Assembly: GCA_014360745.1 (NCBI GenBank)
Contig: JACIWY010000261.1
Location: forward strand, 1-5,707
Source of the DNA: Chloroflexota bacterium
GTDB lineage: Bacteria > Chloroflexota > Anaerolineae > UBA1429
Reading direction: 5' to 3'
Length of the DNA: 5,707 bases
In this document: one piece after another, positions 1 through 5,707 of the stretch
Position numbering within the stretch: position 1 is the stretch's first letter
Layout of the letters: the number at the start of each line of letters is the position of its first letter
The notes under the pieces: model-generated
What the model saw: only the letters and a program-made list of their open reading frames with translations
Database searches by the model: none
What the model was told of the DNA's origin: nothing
Made by a program: the position numbers and the translations under genes

Positions 1-1
1 T

Positions 2-307
2 ACCTACCGACCGGCCCTGACCCCGGCGATGCTTGCGGACGTGTTGCCCCCCTTTGTCATAGCGGCCATCAAGGCCGCCCTGTCGCGCTTTGATCGCACC
101 CTGCCCGGCTTCATCGAGCATGGCTTGCTCATCGGCGTAGAAAGCCGCACCTCCAGCCCAGTGCGCATGTTGCGCGACGAACGCCGGCAGTCTCTATCGG
201 TGCGAGGGCTTTATCTGTTGGGCGAGGGCACCGGCTATGCCGGCGGCATCATGACCTGCGCCCGCGATGCGTTGCGCTTCGCCCAACTCGTTCGACCGAG
301 GAACTGA
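2..307 (+). CDS. FAD-dependent dehydrogenase, COG2509-like (C-terminal part only)
   Basis: The reading frame is open from the left edge, so only about the last 101 residues are present and the true start lies outside the window. The visible part carries the C-terminal signature of uncharacterised FAD-dependent dehydrogenases of the COG2509 type. It has a 'GVESRTSSPVRMLRDE' segment, then 'GLYLLGEGTGYAGGIMTCA', in which the conserved Gly-rich stretch contacts the FAD in this fold, and then a final helix. In the family this tail completes a two-dinucleotide-binding-domain flavoprotein of roughly 450-550 residues, presumably cytoplasmic. The physiological substrate is not established. Its stop codon lies 3 bases before the start of the next flavoprotein gene, so the two very likely share a transcript. 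The first in-frame ATG in the window (29) is internal and is not the start. Family assignment is good; the exact reaction is unknown. Confidence 0.85.
   Translation, partial: TYRPALTPAMLADVLPPFVIAAIKAALSRFDRTLPGFIEHGLLIGVESRTSSPVRMLRDERRQSLSVRGLYLLGEGTGYAGGIMTCARDALRFAQLVRPRN
298..303 (+). promoter_or_regulatory. Ribosome binding site for the BaiN/YhiN-like gene
   Basis: GAGGAA lies inside the last codons of the preceding gene, with 7 bases between it and the ATG at 311. Position and sequence are close to ideal. This supports the chosen start and translation linked to the upstream gene. Confidence 0.8.
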
Positions 308-310
308 ACG

Positions 311-1534
311 ATGGCGAGGGGGCGGCGTATCGGCGTGGTGGGAGCCGGGCCGGCGGGCATCCTGGCCGCTCTGGAAGCGGCCCACTTGGGCGCGCGCGTC
401 TTGCTCTTTGACACCAATCCGATGATAGGCCGCAAGCTGTTGGTTACGGGGAACGGCCGCTGCAACATCAGCAACGTGCACGCGACCGCAGCGGCCTATC
501 ATTGCGCAGACGCGCGCTTTTTAGAGATGGCTTTTCGCCGCTTCGGCCACCCGGAGACGGTGGAACGCCTCCGGGAATTGGGCATCCTCATATATGCCAC
601 CCCCGACGGTTGGTGTTACCCCTTGTCCGAGTCGGCGGCGGCCGTAGCCGACCTGTTCGCCGCGGCTTTGGAATTGGCCGGCGTCGAGATACGGCTCAAG
701 ACCAAAATCACCGCTCTAAGGCCACGCGGAGATGGCTTCACCCTGGAAGCGGGGGGCCCCGGCCAAACCTACGAGGTCGATCGCGTCGTCGTTGCCACCG
801 GCGGCAAAGCGCATCCCGCCCTGGGCTCCAAAGGCGAGTTTTTCGCGGTGCTCGAGGCGTTAGGGCACACCGTGTTACCCATCCGCCCGGCTTTGGTGCC
901 GCTGGTGGCCGACATGCGCCGCTTGCACAAGCTACAAGGAGTGCGCCTGGATGCCGGCTTGACCCTTTGGGAGGGGGAGCGCCGCTTGGGGCATGACGTG
1001 GGCAACCTGCTGTTCACCTCGACCGGCTTGAGCGGCCCGGCAGCCATGAACCTTAGCTATTTGGTGAGTGCGCGGCCCCATGCGCCTCTGACGGCAACCA
1101 TCGACCTGTTGGCCATTCATCGCGAGGCCCTGTTCGCATTGGTAGCGTGCAAACGCCATGAGCCCTGGCCGCTGAGCGCGCTTCTGGGCGCCGTGTGGCC
1201 CCAGAAGGTGCCCCCGGTCGTGCTCCAACTGGCCGATCTGCCCGCCCAAGTGCGCATGACCGAGCTTACGGACGATGCCCTGAACAGGCTTTTCGATCTG
1301 GCCGGCCATATCGAGGTGCCTATCAAAGGCACACGCGGCTTTGAACAGGCCCAGCTTTCCACCGGCGGCGTGCCGGTGACCGAAGTGCATCCGGAGACGA
1401 TGGCCTCGCGGATCGTGCCCGGCCTGCATTTGGCCGGCGAGCTGTTGGACGTCCATGGCCCCTGCGGGGGATACAACCTCCAGTTCGCCTTCACCAGCGG
1501 CGCGCTGGCCGGCAGGGGCGCCGCCGGCGATTGA
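311..1534 (+). CDS. NAD(P)/FAD-dependent oxidoreductase, BaiN/YhiN (HI0933-like) family
   Basis: This is a complete 407-residue flavoprotein, the usual length for the HI0933-like/COG2081 family. Visible motifs, in order: the Rossmann FAD-binding loop GAGPAG at residues 11-16 with an acidic residue (Asp34) at the end of strand 2; the family hallmark 'GRKLLVTGNGRCNISN' at 40-55; 'VATGGKAHPALGSKG' at about 161-175; 'LLFTSTGLSGPA' at 233-244; 'TGGV' at 351-354; and the C-terminal FAD-contact block 'GLHLAGELLDVHGPCGGYNL' at 371-390. No signal peptide or membrane segment is seen, so it should be cytoplasmic. Known relatives are E. coli YhiN (function unclear) and clostridial BaiN, which has been linked to bile-acid dehydroxylation. 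Neither function can be transferred here. The start is fixed by the GAGGAA site 7 bases upstream and by the FAD loop beginning at residue 11. It lies 3 bases after another flavoprotein gene and converges on the M20 gene. The family is near certain; the substrate is unknown. Confidence 0.93.
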   Translation: MARGRRIGVVGAGPAGILAALEAAHLGARVLLFDTNPMIGRKLLVTGNGRCNISNVHATAAAYHCADARFLEMAFRRFGHPETVERLRELGILIYATPDGWCYPLSESAAAVADLFAAALELAGVEIRLKTKITALRPRGDGFTLEAGGPGQTYEVDRVVVATGGKAHPALGSKGEFFAVLEALGHTVLPIRPALVPLVADMRRLHKLQGVRLDAGLTLWEGERRLGHDVGNLLFTSTGLSGPAAMNLSYLVSARPHAPLTATIDLLAIHREALFALVACKRHEPWPLSALLGAVWPQKVPPVVLQLADLPAQVRMTELTDDALNRLFDLAGHIEVPIKGTRGFEQAQLSTGGVPVTEVHPETMASRIVPGLHLAGELLDVHGPCGGYNLQFAFTSGALAGRGAAGD

Positions 1535-1583
1535 AAAACCCCTCGCCCTGGTCGGCAGAGCGTTGCTAAGGCCACCTTCTCAC
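1535..1583. other. Convergent intergenic gap without a canonical terminator
   Basis: This 49-base gap separates the ends of two convergent genes. Transcripts from both sides must end near here, but I see no GC-rich stem followed by a T run in either direction. The nearest dyads are GCCGGC/GCCGGC (1508-1513 and 1523-1528), inside the plus-strand gene, and GGCCAC/GTGGCC (1570-1575 and 1590-1595), which straddles the stop codon of the minus-strand gene. Neither is followed by a U tract on the relevant strand. Termination could be Rho-dependent or could use these weak stems. Confidence 0.5.
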
Positions 1584-2771
1584 TCAGCTGTGGCCCAACA
1601 TGCGCACGGCCAGCTCGGCATAGACCTGAGCAGCGGCGACCATGTCCGCTACCTTGACCTGGTCGTCCACAGTATGGGCATAGCGCTCCTCGCCGGGGCC
1701 AAAGCCGATGGTGGGAATGCCGGCCACCCCGGCGGTGTAGACCCCATCGGTGGAAAAATCCCACTTGCCGATATGGGGCACAAAACCGAGCGTGTCTTCG
1801 ATGGTCCGCGCCGCGGTGAGCAGGAGGGGCTCGTCCTCCGGGGTGGACCAAAAGGGAAAGTATTGTCTCCCTTGAAGCTCATAGCCGGTATAGCTCATGG
1901 CCCGATAGGTAGGGATCTCGACCGCTCCCGCAATCCCCTCGCGGGCCAACACGCGCCGGATTTCGGCCAGCGCCTTGGTCTCGGTCTCACCTACGGTCAA
2001 TCGCCGATCGATGTACAAGGTGCAATGATCCGGGACGACGTTCCGGCTGCCGGCATGGCTCTCGATGGCCGTGGCGGCGATGGTGCCTTTGCCCAGGAAG
2101 GGATCGTTGTTGAGCTGCGGCGCCAAAAGCTCCAAGCTGACGACCAATCGCGCTGCCTCATAGATGGCGTTGATGCCGCGCTGCGGGGCGGAGGCATGAC
2201 ACGAGCGCCCACGCACGACCACACACATTTCGATGCGGCCGCGTTGGCCGCGTGCGATCTGCAGATTGGTGGCCTCGCCGAGCACCACCCAATCGGGGCG
2301 CAGGCCCTCCATCTCGACGAGATGGCGCATGGCCAACCCTTCACAGGGCTCTTCCTGCACGACCCCTACGACATAGAGCGCCCCGTTCAGGGCAACGCCT
2401 GCCTCCACGAGCGCTCCGGCCGCGTAAACCATGGAGGCCAATCCGCCCTTCATGTCCGAGGCGCCCAGGCCATAGAGCACGCCATCGCTCAATTCGCCGC
2501 CGAAGGGGTCGCGCTGCCAGGCGGAACGATCGCCGATACCGACCGTGTCCATGTGAGCATCGTAGAGCAGCTTGCGGCCCTGCGGGTTGCCGATACGGCC
2601 GATCACATTGCCCACGCGATCGACCGTCACCTCGTCAAAGCCTACTTCGCGCATCGTCTCGGCGACCAATGCCGCCACCTGGCCCTCTTGCATAGAAGGG
2701 CTAGGCGTACGAATAAGCTGCTGGGCAAAACGGGTCAGCGCCGGTCGGTCGACGGTGATAGAAGGACACAT
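1584..2771 (-). CDS. M20 family metallohydrolase, YgeY-like
   Basis: This is a complete 395-residue zinc hydrolase of the M20/ArgE-DapE superfamily, close in length to E. coli YgeY (about 400). Metal-site motifs are intact: 'YDAHMDTV' (70-77; His73, and Asp75 next to it), 'GASDMKGG' (103-110; bridging Asp106), the Glu pair 140-141 in 'VQEEPCEG' (general base and ligand), Glu166 in 'GEATN', and C-terminal His366. The dimerisation/lid domain carries 'GRSCHASAPQRG' (188-199; His192) and 'IDRRLTVGET' (254-263). Its resemblance to YgeY runs along the whole chain, including 'RGQRGRIEM', 'FLGKGT', 'KWDFSTDGV' and 'GIPTIGFGPG', which points to this subfamily rather than ArgE or DapE proper. The named family is called selenium-metabolism-linked, from its neighbourhood in other genomes, but no such neighbour is visible here. 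The natural substrate is not established; amide or N-acyl bond hydrolysis is expected. It lies 42 bases downstream of a sugar-transferase gene on the same strand and probably shares its transcript. Cytoplasmic; no signal peptide. Confidence 0.88.
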   Translation of the reverse strand: MCPSITVDRPALTRFAQQLIRTPSPSMQEGQVAALVAETMREVGFDEVTVDRVGNVIGRIGNPQGRKLLYDAHMDTVGIGDRSAWQRDPFGGELSDGVLYGLGASDMKGGLASMVYAAGALVEAGVALNGALYVVGVVQEEPCEGLAMRHLVEMEGLRPDWVVLGEATNLQIARGQRGRIEMCVVVRGRSCHASAPQRGINAIYEAARLVVSLELLAPQLNNDPFLGKGTIAATAIESHAGSRNVVPDHCTLYIDRRLTVGETETKALAEIRRVLAREGIAGAVEIPTYRAMSYTGYELQGRQYFPFWSTPEDEPLLLTAARTIEDTLGFVPHIGKWDFSTDGVYTAGVAGIPTIGFGPGEERYAHTVDDQVKVADMVAAAQVYAELAVRMLGHS

Positions 2772-2788
2772 GCTTCTCTTCTTCCTCC
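2772..2788 (-). promoter_or_regulatory. Purine-rich ribosome binding region of the YgeY-like gene
   Basis: Read on the minus strand, the 17 bases before the ATG at 2771 are almost all purine, running GGAGGAAGAAGAGAAGC. The GGAGG core ends 12 bases before the start, slightly far, but GAAG and AGAAG copies lie nearer. No in-frame start codon lies between it and the ATG, so the start at 2771 is well supported. An ATG at 2790 is out of frame. Confidence 0.65.
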
Positions 2789-2813
2789 ATGATTAGCAAA
2801 TTGGCAGCAGTGC

Positions 2814-4250
2814 TCAGTAGGCTCCGGAGCCCAGGATCACGGTGGGAATTGTCTTGAGCAAAATATGTAGATCCAAAATAGGCGACCAGTTTTCGATATA
2901 GTACACGTCTAACAACACCATCTCATCAAAAGTCAGCTCGCTACGCCCGCTGACCTGCCACAGGCCGGTAATGCCCGGCGCGATCTCTAATCGGCGGTAA
3001 TGCCATGGCTCGTAGGCCTGCACCTCGCTGGGCAAATTGGGGCGAGGGCCGATGAGGCTCATCTCACCTTTGAGCACGTTCCATAGCTGCGGCAGCTCGT
3101 CGAGGCTGGTGCGGCGCAAAAACCGGCCAACCCGCGTGCGCCGTGGATCGTTGCGCATCTTGAACCAAGGACCGTTGGCCTCGTTATGGGGGCGCAGCTC
3201 CTCCAGGCGCTGTTCGGCATCGACGCACATGGTGCGAAACTTGAAACAGGTGAACTCCTGGCCCCCACGGCCGACGCGGGTTTGGCGAAAGATGATGGGG
3301 CCCGGCGAATCCAGGCGAATGGCCAGCGCCGTGAGCAATAACACCGGCGAGAGCAGGATCAACCCCAACCCGGCCACGACCACATCCATAACCCGTTTGA
3401 ACACGACCTGCCAGTCGCGCAATGAGGGCTCGCGCACGCTTAGCAAGGGGATACCGTCGAGGTTATCCACGGCCACGCGGCTAAGGGTCATTTGGAAAAG
3501 GTCGGGGACGATGTTGGCGCGCACCCCCTCCCGCTCACATTGCTGCGCGATGGCGGCGATCTTTTGTGACGATACCCAGGGCAGAGCGATGATGACCTCA
3601 TCCACAGTCTGGCCCCGTAGGATCTCGGGCAGACGCGCAGTAGAACCCAACGCCGGATAACGCCCGATATTGCCCAGAGATTCCGGCTCATCGTCGACAA
3701 AACCCACGATCTGATAGCCCAACTCGGGCCGGGCCACGACGGCGCGCATCACCGAGCGGGCCACCTCGCCGGAGCCGACGAGCAACACCCGGCGCACTCC
3801 CACGCCGCGCCTGCGCAAGCGCACCGCGATCGCCCGTTCGATCGTCCGGCTGAGGCTCAATAGGGTAAAAATGACAAAGCCGGCATAGCCAAAGATGAGG
3901 CGAGAATAATAGCTGGGCGTGACCAAAAAGACGATGACGATCATGGCGGCAATACCGATGAGGGTGCCACGCAGGACGATCCACAATTCGTCAAAAAGGG
4001 TGCGGCCCCGCGCCGGTCGATAGGCGCCTTCGATCCAGTAAACGATCACCAGAATGCCCATAAGCGCCACGACGCTCGGCAGGTAGACGTCAAAAGGGAC
4101 GAGATAGGCCGGCTCGACCTGCCGGATCCATTGCAGTTCGTAACGCAGCCAATAGGCAATAACAAAGGAAAAAAAGATCAAGAGCATATCGGCCAAAGGC
4201 TTGAGATAGCGCCAGACACGCCGTGCTCTGGATAGTGATCGATCAGCCAT
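2814..4250 (-). CDS. Polyprenyl glycosylphosphotransferase (initiating sugar transferase)
   Basis: This is a 478-residue integral membrane enzyme of the WcaJ/WbaP (PNPT) class. It should transfer a sugar phosphate from a nucleotide sugar to undecaprenyl phosphate, the first step of exopolysaccharide or capsule repeat-unit assembly. The N-terminus has about four hydrophobic segments (roughly 20-36, 58-73, 93-112, 117-133). A Rossmann-like CoA_binding_3 domain follows, starting at 'RRVLLVGSGEVA' (153-164). The C-terminal catalytic part (PF02397) has 'KRVMD' (285-289), a membrane re-entrant helix with the break motif 'DSPGP' (314-318), 'FRQTRVGRGG' (321-330), 'FKFRTM' (336-341), the Asp-Glu pair 384-385 in 'SLDELPQLWNVLKGEMSLIG', 'GPRP' (401-404) and 'PGITGLWQVSGR' (425-436). 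The frame stays open upstream to an ATG at 4373, but that start would overlap the glycosyltransferase by 131 bases and add 41 unrelated residues. The ATG at 4250 has a GAGG site 6 bases upstream and gives the typical family length. It overlaps the glycosyltransferase stop by 8 bases, so translation is probably coupled. The sugar is not predictable. Confidence 0.93.
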   Translation of the reverse strand: MADRSLSRARRVWRYLKPLADMLLIFFSFVIAYWLRYELQWIRQVEPAYLVPFDVYLPSVVALMGILVIVYWIEGAYRPARGRTLFDELWIVLRGTLIGIAAMIVIVFLVTPSYYSRLIFGYAGFVIFTLLSLSRTIERAIAVRLRRRGVGVRRVLLVGSGEVARSVMRAVVARPELGYQIVGFVDDEPESLGNIGRYPALGSTARLPEILRGQTVDEVIIALPWVSSQKIAAIAQQCEREGVRANIVPDLFQMTLSRVAVDNLDGIPLLSVREPSLRDWQVVFKRVMDVVVAGLGLILLSPVLLLTALAIRLDSPGPIIFRQTRVGRGGQEFTCFKFRTMCVDAEQRLEELRPHNEANGPWFKMRNDPRRTRVGRFLRRTSLDELPQLWNVLKGEMSLIGPRPNLPSEVQAYEPWHYRRLEIAPGITGLWQVSGRSELTFDEMVLLDVYYIENWSPILDLHILLKTIPTVILGSGAY

Positions 4251-5382
4251 AAGCCGCCTCGTCCAACGTTTGATGATAGACCTGGGCAGTGCGCTCGGCG
4301 GTAACGCGCCACGAATAGGTCGCCGCTCGCGCCAGGCCATCTTGGCGCAACCTGGCACGTAGGGCTGAGTCAACCAAGGCGCGGGCCATGGCTTCGGCCA
4401 GCGCGTGCGGATCGCGGGGATCGGCGGTTAGGCCTGCCTCCCCCACCACTTCGGGCAAGGAAGAGACGTTGGAGACGACCACCGGCGTGCCACAGGCCAT
4501 GGCCTCTAGCGGAGGCAAGCCAAAGCCCTCATAGAGCGCAGGATAGACAAAGAGATCCGCGGCGCTATACCACAAGGAGAGCTCTTCGGTCGGCACATAG
4601 CCTACAAAACGCACCTTGTCGCCGAGACATAGCCGCTCGATGGTGCGATCGATCTCTTCATAGTACCATCCCCTGGCGCCGGCGAGGATCAACGTATGCT
4701 CGACGTATCCCCGCCGTCGCAACTCGGCGTAGGCAGCCAACAACGTAGGGATATTTTTGCGCGGTTCGAGGGTGCCCAGAAAGAGGATCATCTTGGGCGG
4801 GAGCCCATGGCCAAGCCTGAAGAGCTCCAACTCCGCCTCCGCCCGCGGGCGCATCTCTTCGTCCACCCCGTTAGGCACCACGACGACCTTTTCCTCAGGG
4901 ACGCGCAACCACTCGATCACATCTCGAGCCGTGCTCTGCGACACGGCAATGATCCGCCGCGCACGCGACGCCGACCAACACGCAAAATGCTGCAGATAGC
5001 GGCGGTTAAAAGGCCGGAAAAGGTGCGGGTAGCGGAAAAAGCTGAGATCGTGCACCGTGATGACCAAAGGGCACTTGCCCAAGAGAGGGCCGACATATAC
5101 CGGAGCGTGCAAGAGATGCAGCCCCGCGCGCCGCGCGGCGATGGGTTGGCAAAGCTGCTCCCAGGCAATGCGCGCCGGCGGCCACCGAGTCCGCCAAGGT
5201 GAGGGACAGATACGCCAGGTCGGGGGTGCGTCGACGCCGCCTCCCCAAAAGGCGACATATTCGGTATCGGGGTCCACTTGGGGCAAGTGGGCCATGAGTT
5301 TGGCGATGTAGCGACTCACGCCTGCGTTGCGGTATGAACCGCCATGCGCCAACAGATGGGCGTTGAGTCCTATGCGGGGCAT
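4243..5382 (-). CDS. Glycosyltransferase family 4 (GT-B fold)
   Basis: This is a complete 379-residue retaining glycosyltransferase of the GT4 type. It would transfer a sugar from a nucleotide donor to a growing, probably lipid-linked, glycan at the cytoplasmic face of the membrane. It starts with the usual first strand of the N-terminal Rossmann domain ('MPRIGLNAHLL') and the acceptor-side glycine-containing segment 'NAGVSRYI' (19-26). It then has 'VITVHDLSFF' (107-116), 'RIIAVSQSTARDVIEW' (143-158) and 'VVPNGVD' (168-174). The C-terminal donor domain has 'FLGTLEPRKNIPTLLAAY' (201-218), 'VRFVGYVPTEEL' (257-268) and the E-x7-E signature at Glu285 and Glu293 in 'YEGFGLPPLE'. No membrane segment is present. 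The start is chosen from the family N-terminus, although its SD match is poor (AGGA, 15 bases upstream). It follows the CapA-like gene by 49 bases and overlaps the sugar-transferase gene by 8 bases. Mannosyl or similar transfer is common in the family, but donor and acceptor cannot be read from sequence. Confidence 0.93.
   Translation of the reverse strand: MPRIGLNAHLLAHGGSYRNAGVSRYIAKLMAHLPQVDPDTEYVAFWGGGVDAPPTWRICPSPWRTRWPPARIAWEQLCQPIAARRAGLHLLHAPVYVGPLLGKCPLVITVHDLSFFRYPHLFRPFNRRYLQHFACWSASRARRIIAVSQSTARDVIEWLRVPEEKVVVVPNGVDEEMRPRAEAELELFRLGHGLPPKMILFLGTLEPRKNIPTLLAAYAELRRRGYVEHTLILAGARGWYYEEIDRTIERLCLGDKVRFVGYVPTEELSLWYSAADLFVYPALYEGFGLPPLEAMACGTPVVVSNVSSLPEVVGEAGLTADPRDPHALAEAMARALVDSALRARLRQDGLARAATYSWRVTAERTAQVYHQTLDEAAYG
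4254..4260 (-). promoter_or_regulatory. Ribosome binding site deciding the sugar-transferase start
   Basis: On the minus strand GAGGCGG precedes the ATG at 4250, with 6 bases between the GAGG core and the start. It lies within the last codons of the glycosyltransferase gene. This favours the 478-residue start over the longer reading frame that begins at 4373. Confidence 0.7.
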
Positions 5383-5417
5383 GGTGTTGTTTCACATTCC
5401 TGTATTGGGTTAGGACA

Positions 5418-5441
5418 ATGGGATTATAGGATCAATCCCAT
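5418..5441. repeat. Perfect 8-base inverted repeat at the CapA-like stop codon / -10 element
   Basis: ATGGGATT (5418-5425) and AATCCCAT (5434-5441) are exact reverse complements separated by 8 bases. The dyad covers the stop codon of the CapA-like gene and part of the TATAAT box on the minus strand. It could be an operator for a dimeric regulator, or a weak stem-loop at the end of the CapA-like transcript. No T run follows it on the minus strand, so it is not a standard intrinsic terminator. Confidence 0.5.
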
Positions 5442-5452
5442 CTGAGCGCCAA
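5423..5452 (-). promoter_or_regulatory. Candidate sigma-70-type promoter for the glycosyltransferase gene
   Basis: On the minus strand an exact TATAAT (5423-5428) lies 18 bases downstream of TTGGCG (5447-5452), which matches four of six bases of the -35 consensus. Transcription would start near 5416, leaving a leader of about 34 bases before the ATG at 5382. The -35 box falls inside the last codons of the CapA-like gene, so this would be an internal promoter for the glycosyltransferase, sugar-transferase and hydrolase genes. The hexamer spacing is reasonable but the site is predicted by eye only. Confidence 0.4.
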
Positions 5453-5707
5453 CGTGTCATCCGGAGCCATCTCGACCCATGTGCCGAACTTGTCCCCTTC
5501 CATGCTTAAGGTATCCCGCAACCACAGGGCATCCGCCTTCGAGGCCCTGTTCGCCCTCATGCGCCTGACCTGAATGGGGGTCATGCGCAGGTAGGCAAGC
5601 CTCCCGCTCTTGGGCTCCAGGTAGAGAAAATACATCAAGGCCAGGTCGGGCCGAAACTCCCCATACCCGCCGATCCCTTCATAGTCATTGATCAAATCGC
5701 CACAGCC
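5432..5707 (-). CDS. Probable CapA-family (PGA_cap) protein, C-terminal part only
   Basis: The frame is open through the right edge of the window and ends at the stop 5432-5434, giving the last 91 residues. The apparent start at 5695 is a TTG inside the open frame and is probably just a Leu codon. The segment begins 'GCGDLINDYEGIGGYGEF', which I recognise as the conserved region near the C-terminus of many CapA-type proteins (poly-gamma-glutamate synthesis protein family, metallophosphatase-like fold). It continues with 'ALMYFLYLEPKSGRLAYLRM' and then 'TPIQVRRMRANRASKADALW', and ends with a short beta-rich tail. The metal-binding N-terminal part and any signal or membrane anchor lie outside the window. 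CapA proteins are tied to surface polymer export or modification, but many homologues lie in genomes without poly-gamma-glutamate genes, so the polymer is not implied. The glycosyltransferase gene follows 49 bases downstream on the same strand. Family assignment is by remembered motif, fairly confident. Confidence 0.7.
   Translation of the reverse strand, partial: GCGDLINDYEGIGGYGEFRPDLALMYFLYLEPKSGRLAYLRMTPIQVRRMRANRASKADALWLRDTLSMEGDKFGTWVEMAPDDTLALRWD

Noticed and set aside
502..996. Alternative plus-strand frame inside the BaiN/YhiN-like gene.
   Set aside because: It is an Arg/Pro/Gly-rich shadow frame with no domain, fully inside a gene with clear FAD-binding motifs.
1570..1595. Inverted repeat GGCCAC/GTGGCC as an intrinsic terminator.
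   Set aside because: The stem is only 6 base pairs with a 14-base loop, lacks a following T run on either strand, and lies over the hydrolase stop codon.
1455..2792. A long open frame (445 codons) on the plus strand, antisense to the whole YgeY-like gene.
   Set aside because: Long antisense frames are common opposite GC-rich genes. The translation shows no recognisable domain and is rich in His, Gly, Ala and Arg in the pattern of a shadow frame. It also overlaps the end of the flavoprotein gene, and the minus-strand hydrolase has every catalytic motif intact.
4154..4190. An A-rich patch on the plus strand that resembles promoter or foreign DNA.
   Set aside because: It encodes the Phe/Ile/Leu-rich first membrane segment of the sugar transferase on the minus strand, which explains the local base composition.
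4251..4373. N-terminal extension of the sugar transferase from an ATG at 4373.
   Set aside because: It would overlap the glycosyltransferase coding region by 131 bases, adds a sequence unlike the family N-terminus, and is less well placed than the ATG at 4250 with its GAGG site.
4696..5202. Plus-strand frame antisense to the glycosyltransferase gene.
   Set aside because: It has low-complexity Arg/Pro/His-rich content, no ribosome site that stands out and no recognisable family, while the opposite strand encodes a full GT4 enzyme.
1..5707. Search for a defence, mobile or otherwise undescribed system.
   Set aside because: All coding space is taken by recognisable metabolic and glycan-synthesis families. 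I saw no transposase, integrase, nuclease or toxin-antitoxin pair, no direct-repeat array and no tRNA attachment site.

Overview
The window is GC-rich, and five of its six genes can be assigned to families with good support. The sixth is a gene end that I identify from a remembered family motif. The best guess for the source is a member of Chloroflexota (Anaerolineae-like). The N-terminal membrane part of the sugar transferase, the CapA-type tail and the GT4 protein all read like the versions I associate with that phylum. This is recognition from memory, not a search. No RNA gene, CRISPR array, insertion sequence or phage gene is visible, and there is no gene-free stretch longer than about 50 bases.

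Left part, plus strand (1-1534). The 3' end of a COG2509-type FAD-dependent dehydrogenase is followed, after a 3-base gap and a good Shine-Dalgarno (SD) site, by a complete BaiN/YhiN-type (HI0933-like, COG2081) flavoprotein. The two are almost certainly co-transcribed. They are different families of poorly characterised Rossmann flavoproteins.

Right part, minus strand (read from 5707 down to 1584). The order is the C-terminus of a probable CapA-family (PGA_cap) protein, a GT4 glycosyltransferase, a polyprenyl glycosylphosphotransferase, and a YgeY-family M20 metallohydrolase. The glycosyltransferase and the phosphotransferase overlap by 8 bases, and the hydrolase follows 42 bases later. The first three look like the edge of an exopolysaccharide or cell-envelope glycan cluster. 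The phosphotransferase would load the first sugar phosphate onto undecaprenyl phosphate, the GT4 enzyme would add a further sugar, and the CapA-like protein would act on a later or related polymer step. The hydrolase probably shares the transcript but has no obvious role in glycan synthesis.

The two gene groups converge at 1535-1583, where I see no canonical terminator. The most interesting non-coding signal is in the short gap between the CapA-like gene and the glycosyltransferase gene. There, a perfect 8-base inverted repeat (5418-5441) overlaps an exact TATAAT on the minus strand, which suggests an internal, possibly regulated promoter. Otherwise the window looks like ordinary chromosomal metabolism plus envelope-glycan genes. 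I found no convincing evidence of a new defence or mobile system.
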